Source: Paenibacillus sp. 481
Lineage (GTDB): Bacteria > Bacillota > Bacilli > Paenibacillales > Paenibacillaceae
Assembly (NCBI RefSeq): GCF_021223605.1
Contig: NZ_CP075175.1
Span: 1,592,001 to 1,656,000, forward strand
Direction of reading: 5' to 3'
DNA: 64,000 nucleotides
Part shown: one piece after another, positions 1-8,249 of the stretch
Numbering within the stretch: the stretch's first letter is position 1
Layout: the number at the start of each line of letters is the position of its first letter
Program-made: the position numbers and the translations under genes
Notes under the pieces: generated by a model
What the model saw: the letters and a program-made list of their open reading frames with translations, nothing else
Told to the model about the DNA's origin: nothing
The model's database searches: none

Positions 1-1
1 G

Positions 2-373
2 AAAGGCTACATCGATCGCGTCTGGACGTACGGCTTTGCGTACGGCGGCAGCAGCAAACTTCCGCATAAACGTGTATTGTGGCTAGGCTTAGCTTCTGAA
101 TCGGAGCAGCAATTTAAGAAGCGTCAATATGATGCCATGATGCGTCACTTCTTTAATATCGGAGTTTCTAACTTCACGGGTATCAAGGAGTCCAAGGTCG
201 CTTTTCTTTATGAATCACTGGGTAGTAAAGTGTTGGAGGATGGCAGTTACGGAGCAAAGTATGAAAATGCAACCGCGCATTTTGATAAGTTGTTAGAAGA
301 GGCATACCAATACGGATTGAACTACGCTACTTTTAGTCCAGATCCTATACCTGATTTCACCGTTCGTGTATAA
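2..373 (+). CDS. NAD(P)H-dependent oxidoreductase, flavodoxin-like fold (5'-truncated by window edge)
   Basis: The reading frame is open from base 2 to the TAA at 371-373, so the gene starts to the left of the window. About 123 codons are visible. The first visible residues (GYIDRVWTYGFAYGG) match the loop after the central strand of KefG/YwrO/MdaB-type NAD(P)H:quinone oxidoreductases, which bind FMN or FAD and reduce quinones by two electrons. The TTG at 77 is in frame but lies inside the conserved core and has no ribosome binding site, so it is not the start. The FMN-binding N-terminal half is not visible. The gene is followed by a hairpin with a T-rich tail shared with the convergent neighbour. 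The family call is fairly sure; the substrate is unknown. Confidence 0.75.
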   Translation, partial: KGYIDRVWTYGFAYGGSSKLPHKRVLWLGLASESEQQFKKRQYDAMMRHFFNIGVSNFTGIKESKVAFLYESLGSKVLEDGSYGAKYENATAHFDKLLEEAYQYGLNYATFSPDPIPDFTVRV

Positions 374-407
374 GGTGTAAAGATGTAGGGATGTAGGGAT
401 GTATATA

Positions 408-480
408 TGGATTCCATATCTGCTGCTCTATACCGTTGTTCCTGCTTAGAGCAAGGCTAGATATGGAATCCAGCTATTTT
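408..480. terminator. Inverted repeat between convergent genes, likely bidirectional terminator
   Basis: A perfect 14-bp arm pair (408-421 and 459-472) encloses a 37-base loop and is followed by CTATTTT on the plus strand. It lies between the stop codons of the convergent oxidoreductase and PLP-enzyme genes. The long loop makes it weaker than a textbook terminator. Just before it, 382-405 holds three copies of an 8-base unit (GATGTAGG). Confidence 0.5.
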
Positions 481-499
481 AAAATGTGAATCTTCACGC

Positions 500-1699
500 T
501 TACTTCTCGCTGCAATTCAACCCTATCCGCGCAAATGAACGCTTCATATCTTCAATTAGCAAATTCGGGTCTTCCAAGCCAATATAAAGCCGCACAAGGC
601 GTAGCGTCTTACCGTCTTCCTCACACGTATTTCGCCATACTTGCACAAGGCTTTCATAGCCGCCCCAGCTCAAGCCGATGCGGAACATATCAAGCCCGTC
701 CGCCCATTGCTGTATTTGTTCGGCAGAAAGCGCAGCCTCAAATGAGAACAAGCTGCCATAACCACTCTGCTGCCGCTCAGCCAACTCGTGCTGTGGATGG
801 CTAGTCAGGCCTGGGTGGTTAACACGCTCCACGAACGGGAGCCCTTCCAAGAAGCTCGCCACCTGCAAGCCGTTCTGCTGGAGCTTCTCCATCCGCAGCG
901 GCAACGTGCGCAATCCGCGCATCGCAAGTGACGCCACTTGCGGCGTCATAATGCCGCCGAGCAGCCAGAATTCTTCCTTGCCGATGCGGTCAAGCCGCTC
1001 TTTCGAGCCGATGATAACACCGCCGATGATGTCGCTATGACCGCCGACATACTTGGTTAGCGAGTGCACGACAAGGTCGATGCCTAGCTGTAGCGGATTT
1101 TGATAAATCGGTGAAGCCCACGTATTATCAATGATCGTCGTTGCACCGATGCGCTTAGCCAGTTCTGCGCAGGCTTGTAAGTCTTGCAGCCTGAACGTCA
1201 TGCTCGTCGGGCTTTCCAAAAAAATAAGCGTCGTATTAGGTTTCACCGCTGCTTCAATCGCTGCCATGTTCTCTCCGTGCACGAAAGTCGTTTCGACCCC
1301 GAAACGGCGCAAATAATTTTCTAAAAAATCACGTATCGGCCAGTAAATATACTCCACGCAAATGACGTGGTCGCCAGCTTTAACAGCTGACAAAATCGAA
1401 GCCGAAATCGCGGCCATGCCTGATGCAAAGCACCGTGCTGACTCACCGCCTTCAAGCAGCGCTAAGCGGCATTCCAACTCGTTCACTGTAGGATTGTTAC
1501 CACGGGTGTACAAATGATGCTGAAGCGGTGCATCAAGCGCCTCATAAAACGCTTCATGCGTAGGAAAAGTGAACAGGCTGTTCTGATACATAGGCATTGT
1601 AACAGCGCCATGATGCCGCTCATCGTGACAGTCATGTGCGACTAGCGTCTGTTTGTCCCACTGTGTACACTTCTCTGGATTGTCTTTGCTTGTTGTCAT
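500..1699 (-). CDS. PLP-dependent trans-sulfuration enzyme (cystathionine beta-lyase / Cys-Met metabolism family)
   Basis: About 399 residues, the normal size for this family. These fold-type I PLP enzymes make or break cystathionine and related thioethers in methionine and cysteine metabolism. Visible marks are SGMAAI, which contacts the PLP phosphate, IDNTWASP with the Asp that pairs with the pyridine nitrogen, and HSLTKYVGGHSD with the Schiff-base Lys near residue 216. The C-terminal IGLSWGGYESL segment is typical of beta-lyases. The frame is open up to a GTG at 1744, but the ATG at 1699 has an AAAGGGA site just upstream and gives a family-length protein. Telling beta-lyase from gamma-synthase or gamma-lyase is not safe from sequence alone. 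It appears monocistronic. Confidence 0.88.
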   Translation of the reverse strand: MTTSKDNPEKCTQWDKQTLVAHDCHDERHHGAVTMPMYQNSLFTFPTHEAFYEALDAPLQHHLYTRGNNPTVNELECRLALLEGGESARCFASGMAAISASILSAVKAGDHVICVEYIYWPIRDFLENYLRRFGVETTFVHGENMAAIEAAVKPNTTLIFLESPTSMTFRLQDLQACAELAKRIGATTIIDNTWASPIYQNPLQLGIDLVVHSLTKYVGGHSDIIGGVIIGSKERLDRIGKEEFWLLGGIMTPQVASLAMRGLRTLPLRMEKLQQNGLQVASFLEGLPFVERVNHPGLTSHPQHELAERQQSGYGSLFSFEAALSAEQIQQWADGLDMFRIGLSWGGYESLVQVWRNTCEEDGKTLRLVRLYIGLEDPNLLIEDMKRSFARIGLNCSEK

Positions 1700-1957
1700 G
1701 TACCATTCTTCCCTTTCATTTTTAAACTTTCTGGACCGCTCCACTAATCTCCACAGTCATACTCTCTATAATACTCATGTTTTCGGTAGCCCTTTAGCGC
1801 TTCCACATGCATTACATTTCTTCATGTGTTCGTTCGACTTCATTCTATGTAGCTGCAATTTGAAGCTAGTGAACTAATGGTTCTCACATCATAACAATCG
1901 CCTTGTGCTTGTTCAACTCATTATTGCCTTAATCGTCGAACTTAAGGAAAAATTTAC

Positions 1958-1985
1958 TTTACATACGAACATATGTTGCTATATT
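1958..1985 (+). promoter_or_regulatory. LexA/DinR-like box inside a sigma-A-like promoter
   Basis: CGAACATATGTTGC (1966-1979) matches 13 of 14 positions of the Bacillus SOS consensus CGAACRNRYGTTYC. It fills the 16-bp spacer between TTTACA (1958-1963) and TATATT (1980-1985), the usual arrangement for a repressible SOS promoter. Read to the right it would run antisense into the 3' end of rtcB. The minus-strand reading lies about 270 bases upstream of the PLP enzyme. No obvious downstream gene fits, so the target is unknown. Confidence 0.4.
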
Positions 1986-2011
1986 ATTAGTGATATACCT
2001 GATCAGAGTGA

Positions 2012-3238
2012 TTAATCTTTGTAAGGGTCGAACTCATTTGCGCCTGCCATGCATACGCCGATTGGCTTTAACACGTGCAATACATCGATCGTCTCACGAT
2101 GTGCATCGAGTACGGTTTGCAGCTTGCGATAGACGAACGGACTTTCGTCCGTGCCCGCACCACGCAGCTCCACACCGAAGGAGCGTACCGCATCATGCAT
2201 TTGCTTATCTGTAATTTGACCACCTAGCCGTTTTTTCGTCTTCCAGTTCATCTTGCCTGCCGCTTGTGTCCGGCTCATGACACGCCCAGCGCCATGCACA
2301 GTGCTGTAATATGACTCACGGTTCTCAACCGTATCTTTCCCTCGCACAATAACGGAAATGTCGCCCATACTGCCCCCGATAAAGCCCAGCTGCCCCGGTG
2401 CTGATGGAGTTGCGCCTTTGCGTACAACGATATACGACTTTCCGTTATGTTGTTCCTCCCAAGCATAATTATGATGATTATGCACTTCAAATTGAGCCTG
2501 CGCACCTAAGATGGACAGCACCTGATCCATCACATAATCACGACCCGCATACGCATAACGACCTGCCAGCTTCATAGCAGTAATATACATTTGACCAAGC
2601 TCGCTGGTCATGTCGAACAACAGCGGTGGCTGATCCATCTTTTCACCTGGCGCATTGCCGAAAAACGGACGCCCCGCAGCTAAATTAATGAAGCCGCTGG
2701 CTGTCTTATGCCCAAACCCTCTGCTGCCAAAGTGGTTAGCAACCCAGAGTAAGCCCGTTTCCGGCTCCTCAAACAAGTCGACAAAATGGTTGCCGCTGCC
2801 GACCGTCCCTAATTGGCTTATCGCCAACGCACGTAGCTTGTCATACTCTTGCTGGCCAACATTTTTAAAGACATCCCAATTCGGGTCATCAAAGCAATCA
2901 TGGTCGACAGGCTTCTTGCTCGTCCGTCCTACACCAAACGAAACCTGCTGCGCAATGTCATCCATGATCAATGATAGCTTTCCTTTAATATCTTGCGCCA
3001 TGATATTCGTGCGCACCGCTTTATTGCCGCACGCGATATCATATCCAACACCTGACGGCGAAATTTGTCCCTCGTATACAACAACTCCGCCTATCGGTTG
3101 GCTATATCCTTTATGATGATCAGCCATCAGCAATGCTTGAGCCACATTGCCTGTCTCTGCACACATTTTCGCTTGTACCAACGCACCATCATCCGGTGTC
3201 CCCCATACACGCACGCCATCTATAACTTGATATGCCAT
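2012..3238 (-). CDS. rtcB: RtcB family RNA ligase
   Basis: A 408-residue RtcB protein. RtcB joins RNA ends carrying 2',3'-cyclic phosphate or 3'-phosphate to 5'-OH ends through a GTP-dependent guanylated-histidine intermediate, using Mn2+. Visible motifs include GVGYDIACG with metal-binding Asp67 and Cys70, GSGNHF with His151, ANHFGSRG with His169, HNHHNY near 253, and STVHGAGRVMSR with the expected guanylation His near 315. The length equals the bacterial form. The ATG at 3238 follows an AAAGGGG site. In bacteria RtcB is tied to RNA repair after stress or toxin cleavage. No archease gene or RtcR regulator is present here, but a LexA-like box lies just past the stop codon. Confidence 0.93.
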   Translation of the reverse strand: MAYQVIDGVRVWGTPDDGALVQAKMCAETGNVAQALLMADHHKGYSQPIGGVVVYEGQISPSGVGYDIACGNKAVRTNIMAQDIKGKLSLIMDDIAQQVSFGVGRTSKKPVDHDCFDDPNWDVFKNVGQQEYDKLRALAISQLGTVGSGNHFVDLFEEPETGLLWVANHFGSRGFGHKTASGFINLAAGRPFFGNAPGEKMDQPPLLFDMTSELGQMYITAMKLAGRYAYAGRDYVMDQVLSILGAQAQFEVHNHHNYAWEEQHNGKSYIVVRKGATPSAPGQLGFIGGSMGDISVIVRGKDTVENRESYYSTVHGAGRVMSRTQAAGKMNWKTKKRLGGQITDKQMHDAVRSFGVELRGAGTDESPFVYRKLQTVLDAHRETIDVLHVLKPIGVCMAGANEFDPYKD

Positions 3239-3280
3239 TCGTATTACAGCCCCTTTATATATCGTTATACTTTATTATTC

Positions 3281-3310
3281 ATAAGAAAAAGCCAGCTGTA
3301 TACTGGCTTT
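3281..3310 (-). terminator. Rho-independent terminator for the 98-aa secreted protein gene
   Basis: An 8-bp stem AAAGCCAG/CTGGCTTT (3288-3295 with 3303-3310) with a 7-base loop. On the minus strand it is followed by TTTTTCTTAT. It sits about 60 bases past the stop codon of the small gene at 3372. Confidence 0.75.
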
Positions 3311-3371
3311 TAAAGCTTTAAAGCTTTGAACTTTTTCAAAACATTTTCAAAACATATAACTCGTAATAGTT

Positions 3372-3668
3372 CTACCAAAGCAGCAGCACAAGCGTAATAA
3401 ATGGAGTCAGTGGCCCTCGATGCTTGCCAGCAATGTTGTGTGCCATCGCATTGATTGGGCTTCTATCTATAGGCTCAGGAGCAAAAGACATTCCGATATT
3501 TCCATCGAAAAGATGGATTTTGGGAGGAGGAGACTCGTCCAACCCATACTCTTTTTTTATTCTATCTCTGTCTGCTTCACTTATAGCTGATCCTGCACTA
3601 ACAAAAGGTACAAAAGAGGACAATAACAAAAACATAAAAAACAGTATACCCATTTTTTTAAGCCTCAT
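3372..3668 (-). CDS. Small exported protein of unknown function, 98 aa
   Basis: Not recognised. The ATG at 3668 follows a GGAAAGGA site; an in-frame start further upstream has none. Residues 1-26 form a signal peptide (MRLKKMG, a long hydrophobic run, then SFVPFVSAG). The mature part is short and charged (EADRDRIKKEYGLDES), then proline-rich, and ends in a hydrophobic stretch (PFITLVLLLW) at the extreme C terminus. That tail could insert in the membrane or be a recognition tail. The gene starts about 30 bases after the stop of the 187-aa gene and is followed by a terminator, so the two likely form a two-gene operon beside the Ter locus. An exported or membrane-facing role is inference only. 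Confidence 0.6.
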   Translation of the reverse strand: MRLKKMGILFFMFLLLSSFVPFVSAGSAISEADRDRIKKEYGLDESPPPKIHLFDGNIGMSFAPEPIDRSPINAMAHNIAGKHRGPLTPFITLVLLLW

Positions 3669-3699
3669 GTTACGTATCCTTTCCTTATAGACCATACTG

Positions 3700-4260
3700 T
3701 CACCGACTATTATTAATAGAGACTACCTTGGCGAGCATATCGCTATAAGCGCGTACAACTTCTTGAATTTTTTGAAACTCAATATCTGTCGGCCCTAGCC
3801 CGTCCATAAACATCCGCTGTAAAATTTCTTTATATAACGAAGCTCTGTTCTGAATATAATCGATCTCTTGGTCTAGCACATCTTCTAATGAATGATGTTG
3901 AATAAAGTCGTCAATATCATCTCTTGTACCATCTCGGATAATTTCGTCATCAATTGGGTTGCGGTCTATTCTGCGTGATCGTGAGGTAGGAGTGCTTTCA
4001 GGTTCTAGATCAATGGAGGTTCGTATATTCGATAGCGGAATCCGCTCCCTCGCCAGCATAACTTGGAAAGGCTTGTGGTTGAACAAATCCGCTACAACTA
4101 AGCGGCACACATCTCGGTTACCAAGTAAACTGCCATCAAATGGATGCAAAATCCAACTATCTTCTTGTTGGAACATATTAAAAGTAAACCACTCGCCACC
4201 ATAATTGTAGCGTATGTTAATCGTAGCATCTGACATGAGCTCAAATTCAAAATCCAACAT
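3700..4260 (-). CDS. Hypothetical protein, 186 aa
   Basis: Not recognised. ATG codons lie at 4263 and 4260. The second has better spacing from GAGGG, so it is preferred. The first 75 residues look like a beta-rich domain with alternating hydrophobics and many aromatics (INIRYNYGGEWFTFNMF, SWILHPFDG). Residues about 85-110 are polar and likely disordered (ESTPTSRSRRIDRNP, DDEIIRDGTRDDIDD). The C-terminal 75 residues are predicted helical. There is no signal peptide or membrane segment, so it is probably cytoplasmic. It is separated from telA by a terminator and has its own TATAAT upstream, so it is a separate unit even though it continues the direction of the Ter cluster. A link to tellurite or stress function is only positional. 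Confidence 0.6.
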   Translation of the reverse strand: MLDFEFELMSDATINIRYNYGGEWFTFNMFQQEDSWILHPFDGSLLGNRDVCRLVVADLFNHKPFQVMLARERIPLSNIRTSIDLEPESTPTSRSRRIDRNPIDDEIIRDGTRDDIDDFIQHHSLEDVLDQEIDYIQNRASLYKEILQRMFMDGLGPTDIEFQKIQEVVRAYSDMLAKVVSINNSR

Positions 4261-4294
4261 CATCGATCCCTCGCTTGTCTGGATAATAAGCTAC

Positions 4295-4330
4295 ATTATA
4301 CCAAAGCACGTTAGAAGAAGAAACAACTTC
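4295..4330 (-). promoter_or_regulatory. Candidate promoter for the 186-aa/98-aa gene pair
   Basis: On the minus strand TATAAT occupies 4300-4295, about 35 bases upstream of the start. No good TTGACA lies 17 bases away. A GTTT element followed 17 bases later by TGGTAT is reminiscent of a sigma-B promoter (GTTT, spacer, GGGTAT) but is not a clean match. Confidence 0.35.
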
Positions 4331-4395
4331 ATCCATTCTGATATAGATTTCGTTATCATATCAACACGTCCCTCACTCTCACTTACAGCTTTATC

Positions 4396-4426
4396 GTAAA
4401 ATAAAAAGCAACCCTACTAGGGCTGC
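4396..4426 (-). terminator. Terminator after telA
   Basis: Stem GCAACCCTA/TAGGGCTGC (4408-4416 with 4418-4426, one mismatch), followed on the minus strand by TTTTTATTTTA. It ends the long Ter/TelA transcript. Confidence 0.75.
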
Positions 4427-4507
4427 CCTTTGCAATACATCGATTAGATGGATTGAATTTTATTTCATATAGCACATCTATTACATCCGTTTAATCTGGT
4501 AACGCTG

Positions 4508-5599
4508 TTAGTCCAACAAGCTCGTAATGGACGGCTCTTTAAGCGCTGACTGCTGTTGCGAGCCTGCTTTCAAGCCGAGTCGATCATTTAACTGCTTGTT
4601 CATTTCCGTCATACGTGTCGTATGCTCCGTCGCCGTCTTAATAATAGTCCGGTTCGACTGCTCATACATATCCATCGCTGCCGTTAGATCTGACATCGCC
4701 TGATTGATTTTTTCTAATGACATCGCAGGCTTTGTCAACGCCTCACTCGTCTTCTGCGTCGTTTCACGCAGCAGGCGGGCATTTTCCGCAAACTGATTCT
4801 CAATCGTCTTATTCGCGGTATTTACAGCCTCAATCACGTCCATTTGATCTTGCAAGGCCAACGAAATCATCGCCGACACCGTAATTAAATGCTGAGTCTT
4901 ATCAATCGTGCCTTCGACAGCATCAATCAACTTATCGTTATTATCATTAATGATGTCCGTACCCGCAATCGCTTGCTGATACAACATAATCATTTCCGTA
5001 AACGATTGAATACGCGTTACCACTTTACGTAACCCGCGCTCTAAATGAGTTTTGCGGCCAGCATCGTGTGTCTGCGCAATCTCCTGCTCAAACAACTGCT
5101 TCAACTCATTACCTAACTCGATACGCGCTTGCAAAGCGTATACCTCTTCAATCGAGGAACGCTTCAAATTTTTCATATGCACAATGTTCTCTTCTAACGT
5201 ATCTCTACCGTTGCGCAAAGAGCCAACAATGGCATCCACGTTCGTTTTGACCGATTGATATTTGTGAATATAGTTCTTTAATGGAACTTTGCGCAGCAAA
5301 CGATCCATGATGCCCAGTTGCTTACTTTTGCTCAGACTATCAACTTCATTGCGTAATTTTAAAATGTTGTTCGTAATTTCTGTACGTTTGCCAGCCATCA
5401 GATCGTTAACAGGACGCTCCAACATTTGCAGTGATTGACTCGCCCGCTCCATGGTGCGCTGGCCCATCTTACCGATTTCGTCCATTAAGACGTCCAATTG
5501 CATATCGTCTGTTGTGCTAACTTTTTGCATAAGCTGCTTCGCTTCCTGCTGGACTTTGGACAAATCCGTTTCCTTCAATTGTACGAGTTGCGTTGACAT
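4508..5599 (-). CDS. telA: Toxic anion resistance protein, TelA/YaaN family
   Basis: A 363-residue, almost wholly helical cytoplasmic protein of the TelA family (KlaA, B. subtilis YaaN and YceH). The family is associated with resistance to tellurite and some antibiotics; its biochemical activity is not established. Visible marks are the N-terminal leader (LKETDLSKVQQEA), the NDLMAGKRTEITNNILKLRNEVDSL region and the central LKRSSIEEVYAL and EKGL-like coiled segments. A C-terminal helix (MYEQSNRTIIKTATEHTTRMTEMNKQL) completes it. The ATG follows GAAGGAG. It starts 16 bases after the XpaC-like gene, the same pairing as xpaC-yaaN in B. subtilis. A terminator follows. Resistance to a particular anion cannot be read from sequence. 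Confidence 0.9.
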   Translation of the reverse strand: MSTQLVQLKETDLSKVQQEAKQLMQKVSTTDDMQLDVLMDEIGKMGQRTMERASQSLQMLERPVNDLMAGKRTEITNNILKLRNEVDSLSKSKQLGIMDRLLRKVPLKNYIHKYQSVKTNVDAIVGSLRNGRDTLEENIVHMKNLKRSSIEEVYALQARIELGNELKQLFEQEIAQTHDAGRKTHLERGLRKVVTRIQSFTEMIMLYQQAIAGTDIINDNNDKLIDAVEGTIDKTQHLITVSAMISLALQDQMDVIEAVNTANKTIENQFAENARLLRETTQKTSEALTKPAMSLEKINQAMSDLTAAMDMYEQSNRTIIKTATEHTTRMTEMNKQLNDRLGLKAGSQQQSALKEPSITSLLD

Positions 5600-5615
5600 C
5601 GTGCTTCATCTCCTT

Positions 5616-6356
5616 CTATAAGACATTGGAATTGTAACGCTGATGAATCAGCTCCGCTTTTGAACGCAGTTCGATCAAATCTTTGTGTTCAATCGTTTCG
5701 GTATAGAACGTAATTTTGGAGTTGATATCTTTCAAGCCGTTCAGCAAAATACGGCGGTTCTGACGCTTCGCTTCCCCGCTTAAATTCAAAAACGGTGTAA
5801 TAACGCCATTTAAGTCGCGCAGTACGAGACGCTTGATGTTATGATTCATTTCCGAATTGCTAAACTCAACAAGTTGCGGAATGATACGGTCTAACCGCGC
5901 GAGCAGAGACAACGTCTTCTCGACGATCTCATCGTCCAGCTGATTTTTTTGCCCTTCTAAAATGACCATATCTTCAATCGCGCCAATATACTCTAATAAT
6001 TGCGACCATTCTTCCCCCAGCGCATGATGAGGTTCTTGCTGCTGCACACTATTCGACGATTGCACCGTAGCGTTCGTTGGGACAGCACTTAACGTGTTCG
6101 CCCTACCGCTAGGCGCCGCAATTGTACTTTGCGCGGCTGTGCTTCCATCTAGGCGCACTTCAGACCTAGCAGCCTCCTGCTTGGCAGCAGCCTTTAGTTT
6201 AGAGTTGGTCATGTAATACACGGTTCCCGACGCCAAAAATACAGAAAGCGCAGGCGCCGCTAATGAAACAAAGCTAAGATCGAGCACAGAGTCTAACACT
6301 AAACCCGATATGTAGCCAAATAGTGCAAACCCAGTCGTTACTTTAAGCTTTGACAT
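5616..6356 (-). CDS. XpaC-like membrane-anchored helical protein
   Basis: 246 residues. Two adjacent membrane segments occupy about residues 8-28 and 32-50. A low-complexity linker rich in Ala, Ser, Thr and Gln follows at about 60-110, then a helical C-terminal domain (EEWSQLLEYIGAIEDMVI, LLARLDRIIPQLVEF, ITFYTETIEHKDL). This layout and its place directly upstream of telA match XpaC, called a 5-bromo-4-chloroindolyl phosphate hydrolysis protein. That name comes from a plate phenotype; no catalytic motif is visible here. A GGGGGTG site precedes the ATG. It probably tethers a TelA-linked complex to the membrane, which is inference. The assignment rests on architecture and context rather than on a signature motif. 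Confidence 0.55.
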   Translation of the reverse strand: MSKLKVTTGFALFGYISGLVLDSVLDLSFVSLAAPALSVFLASGTVYYMTNSKLKAAAKQEAARSEVRLDGSTAAQSTIAAPSGRANTLSAVPTNATVQSSNSVQQQEPHHALGEEWSQLLEYIGAIEDMVILEGQKNQLDDEIVEKTLSLLARLDRIIPQLVEFSNSEMNHNIKRLVLRDLNGVITPFLNLSGEAKRQNRRILLNGLKDINSKITFYTETIEHKDLIELRSKAELIHQRYNSNVL

Positions 6357-6376
6357 CGAAACACCCCCGAATCAAA

Positions 6377-7396
6377 CTAACTGGTAATTAAAATAGGGTC
6401 TTCTACGTACCCTGCCCGTATGCCATACTGTGGTTCTGGCTTATCAACCTGTTGTCCCATAACCGCTCGGACCGCAAGATACGGAATGTTGACTCCCGTC
6501 AAACAGGTGATATACAACCCACCTGACATTCTCGGGTTAATTTCCAATAGTTTTGGAATACCTTTATTATACTTGACTTGGATGTTGTATGCGTAAGGGA
6601 TTTTGTACCGTTCCGCCATTCGCTCTGCTATCTGGTATAGCTCTGGCATATCGTCGATTTCATACAGCCTGCGAGACGATTTCTTGCGCGGTATCGCTGT
6701 AATCAACTCGCCAGTCTCTGAAGCTAGACAGTCGATGCTGTACTCATCATCTTCCAACAGCTCCATGACCATAATGTCGTCAAATGACGGCACCGTCGCT
6801 AAAATGTGATACGCTTCGTCAAACGTCATTTTTAGTGTGACCCAACCGTACAAATCTTGCAGCGATTGTGGCTTATCATGAATGATACGGAAGCCCATGC
6901 CACCCTCGGAATTGGTAGGCTTGAAGCAAACACGGTGTCCCTTAGCGGTAATCCGCTCATAAGCTTGCTTAAACTGCTCCGCGGTATTGACGACTTCATA
7001 ATCTGGAATAGTTACCACGTCATCGGTCTGTTGGATGAGTGCATACATTTTATCTTTTTCCATAATTGCCTGAAGTAATTCCGTATCACGGCACACCATG
7101 ACCTTGGTGCCTATCGCGTCAAAACGGTCTGCGTGCTGAGCAATCTCGTACATATGCAGTCGTGGAATAAAAATATCAATGCTATGCCGCTTGCAAAAAT
7201 CAAGTGCATATTCCACATACGCTTCCGCTTCCAGTACTGGCTCAGCCTCACTATAGTCAGCTGCCTGCAAGGACATATGCTGTGGATCTGGATGCGTGCC
7301 GAACAGCATAAATGGTGCTTGGTCCGCATTGTTACGAATCATATTCATATAATGATAGGCTACGGAAAACCAACGATTAAACCAAATTCTCGTCAT
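6377..7396 (-). CDS. ATP-grasp enzyme of the Ter biosynthetic module
   Basis: 339 residues with a carbamoyl-phosphate-synthase-like ATP-grasp fold. The N-terminal pre-ATP-grasp part is followed by MEKDKMYALIQQ (about 113-124) and the nucleotide loop CFKPTNSEGGMGFRI near 157-171. MVMELLEDDEYSIDC follows, then the metal-binding motif LLEINPRMSGG near 292-302. Such enzymes join a carboxylate to an amine or thiol through an acyl phosphate. Dedicated ATP-grasp proteins of this kind are known beside terD genes, where they are predicted to help make an unidentified small molecule. The gene overlaps the HAD gene by four bases (ATGA), which indicates coupled translation. The acceptor and donor substrates are unknown. 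Confidence 0.85.
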   Translation of the reverse strand: MTRIWFNRWFSVAYHYMNMIRNNADQAPFMLFGTHPDPQHMSLQAADYSEAEPVLEAEAYVEYALDFCKRHSIDIFIPRLHMYEIAQHADRFDAIGTKVMVCRDTELLQAIMEKDKMYALIQQTDDVVTIPDYEVVNTAEQFKQAYERITAKGHRVCFKPTNSEGGMGFRIIHDKPQSLQDLYGWVTLKMTFDEAYHILATVPSFDDIMVMELLEDDEYSIDCLASETGELITAIPRKKSSRRLYEIDDMPELYQIAERMAERYKIPYAYNIQVKYNKGIPKLLEINPRMSGGLYITCLTGVNIPYLAVRAVMGQQVDKPEPQYGIRAGYVEDPILITS

Positions 7397-8247
7397 AATT
7401 GCACCGTCCTCAAGTTGATAGTCTGACCCGTTTGCACGTATTGATGTACAGCTTGCAGCAATTGTTCAGCTGCTAAAATGCCTGATGCGCTCGTAAAATG
7501 GATATGATCATGCCCGCTCGCCTCGTAGCGTCTGAACAGTTCGCCGTGGCGTGGCGCCAGCGCGAAATCCGCGACTGCTAGCAAGCTCTCGTCGAGCAGC
7601 GAATCGCCTGCCGCGGCAACTCCCTGTGCCCCTGTTCGTTCCTTGACGAACAACATGGCGTCGCCTTTGTTGATCACATGTGGAACAAGGTATATTTTGC
7701 GGCCTTGAATGGACAGCTGCCAGCCTAGCTTGCTGATTTCACGCTGGAAGGAATCTAGTTCATCATGGGGCAACCTCTCGCGATCCACTTTGATCGAGTA
7801 GAACAACCCTTCCGCAAGCGACTGTTGGAAGCACCATTGTGGCGAAGCAATCTTATCGAACATCGCTTTAATCACTTCCGGCTCACAGCTGCTTCTCAGA
7901 CGCTCCTGTATAAGCATGGCCCACTCTTGGTCAGGTGTCCCGTCTACGAGAACATTGCCCCCGTTGCTCGTAATCGCATAGGTAGGCCTCATTTGCTCGC
8001 TAAACTTAAATACTCGCATATATTGCTCCGTCGTACGTGCTGTGACCGGCACGAACAAGGCGTCCTTCACAATCTCGTCCAGCAAGCGAACGGAAGCTTG
8101 TGACATATATGAAATGATTCTTCCTTTATACCACTCCACAGAACGCAGGATATGCCTAGGTACATCACCCATCGCTGCATTTGAATAGATGAGTGTTCGA
8201 TCTAGATCGCTCGCAAACATCTTCGCTATTCCCATAGCTGCTCCCAT
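7393..8247 (-). CDS. HAD-superfamily hydrolase of the Ter module
   Basis: 284 residues. The four HAD motifs are visible: SDLDRTLIYS with nucleophile Asp14 and acid/base Asp16, VPVTART near residue 67, the Lys of NKGDAMLFVKE near 200, and AAGDSLLDESLL near 217. The C2-type cap between motifs 2 and 3 points to a phosphatase for a sugar-phosphate or nucleotide-like substrate. The ATG has AGGAGGAG upstream and lies two bases after the PRTase/PELOTA stop; its own stop overlaps the ATP-grasp start. In this operon it probably dephosphorylates an intermediate built by the phosphoribosyltransferases. That role is inference from context. Confidence 0.85.
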   Translation of the reverse strand: MGAAMGIAKMFASDLDRTLIYSNAAMGDVPRHILRSVEWYKGRIISYMSQASVRLLDEIVKDALFVPVTARTTEQYMRVFKFSEQMRPTYAITSNGGNVLVDGTPDQEWAMLIQERLRSSCEPEVIKAMFDKIASPQWCFQQSLAEGLFYSIKVDRERLPHDELDSFQREISKLGWQLSIQGRKIYLVPHVINKGDAMLFVKERTGAQGVAAAGDSLLDESLLAVADFALAPRHGELFRRYEASGHDHIHFTSASGILAAEQLLQAVHQYVQTGQTINLRTVQL

Positions 8248-8249
8248 CG

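Noticed and set aside
1990-2214. Open frame downstream of the LexA-like promoter on the plus strand
   Set aside because: It is antisense to rtcB, has no ribosome binding site and an Arg/His-rich shadow composition. The promoter could still make a non-coding RNA.
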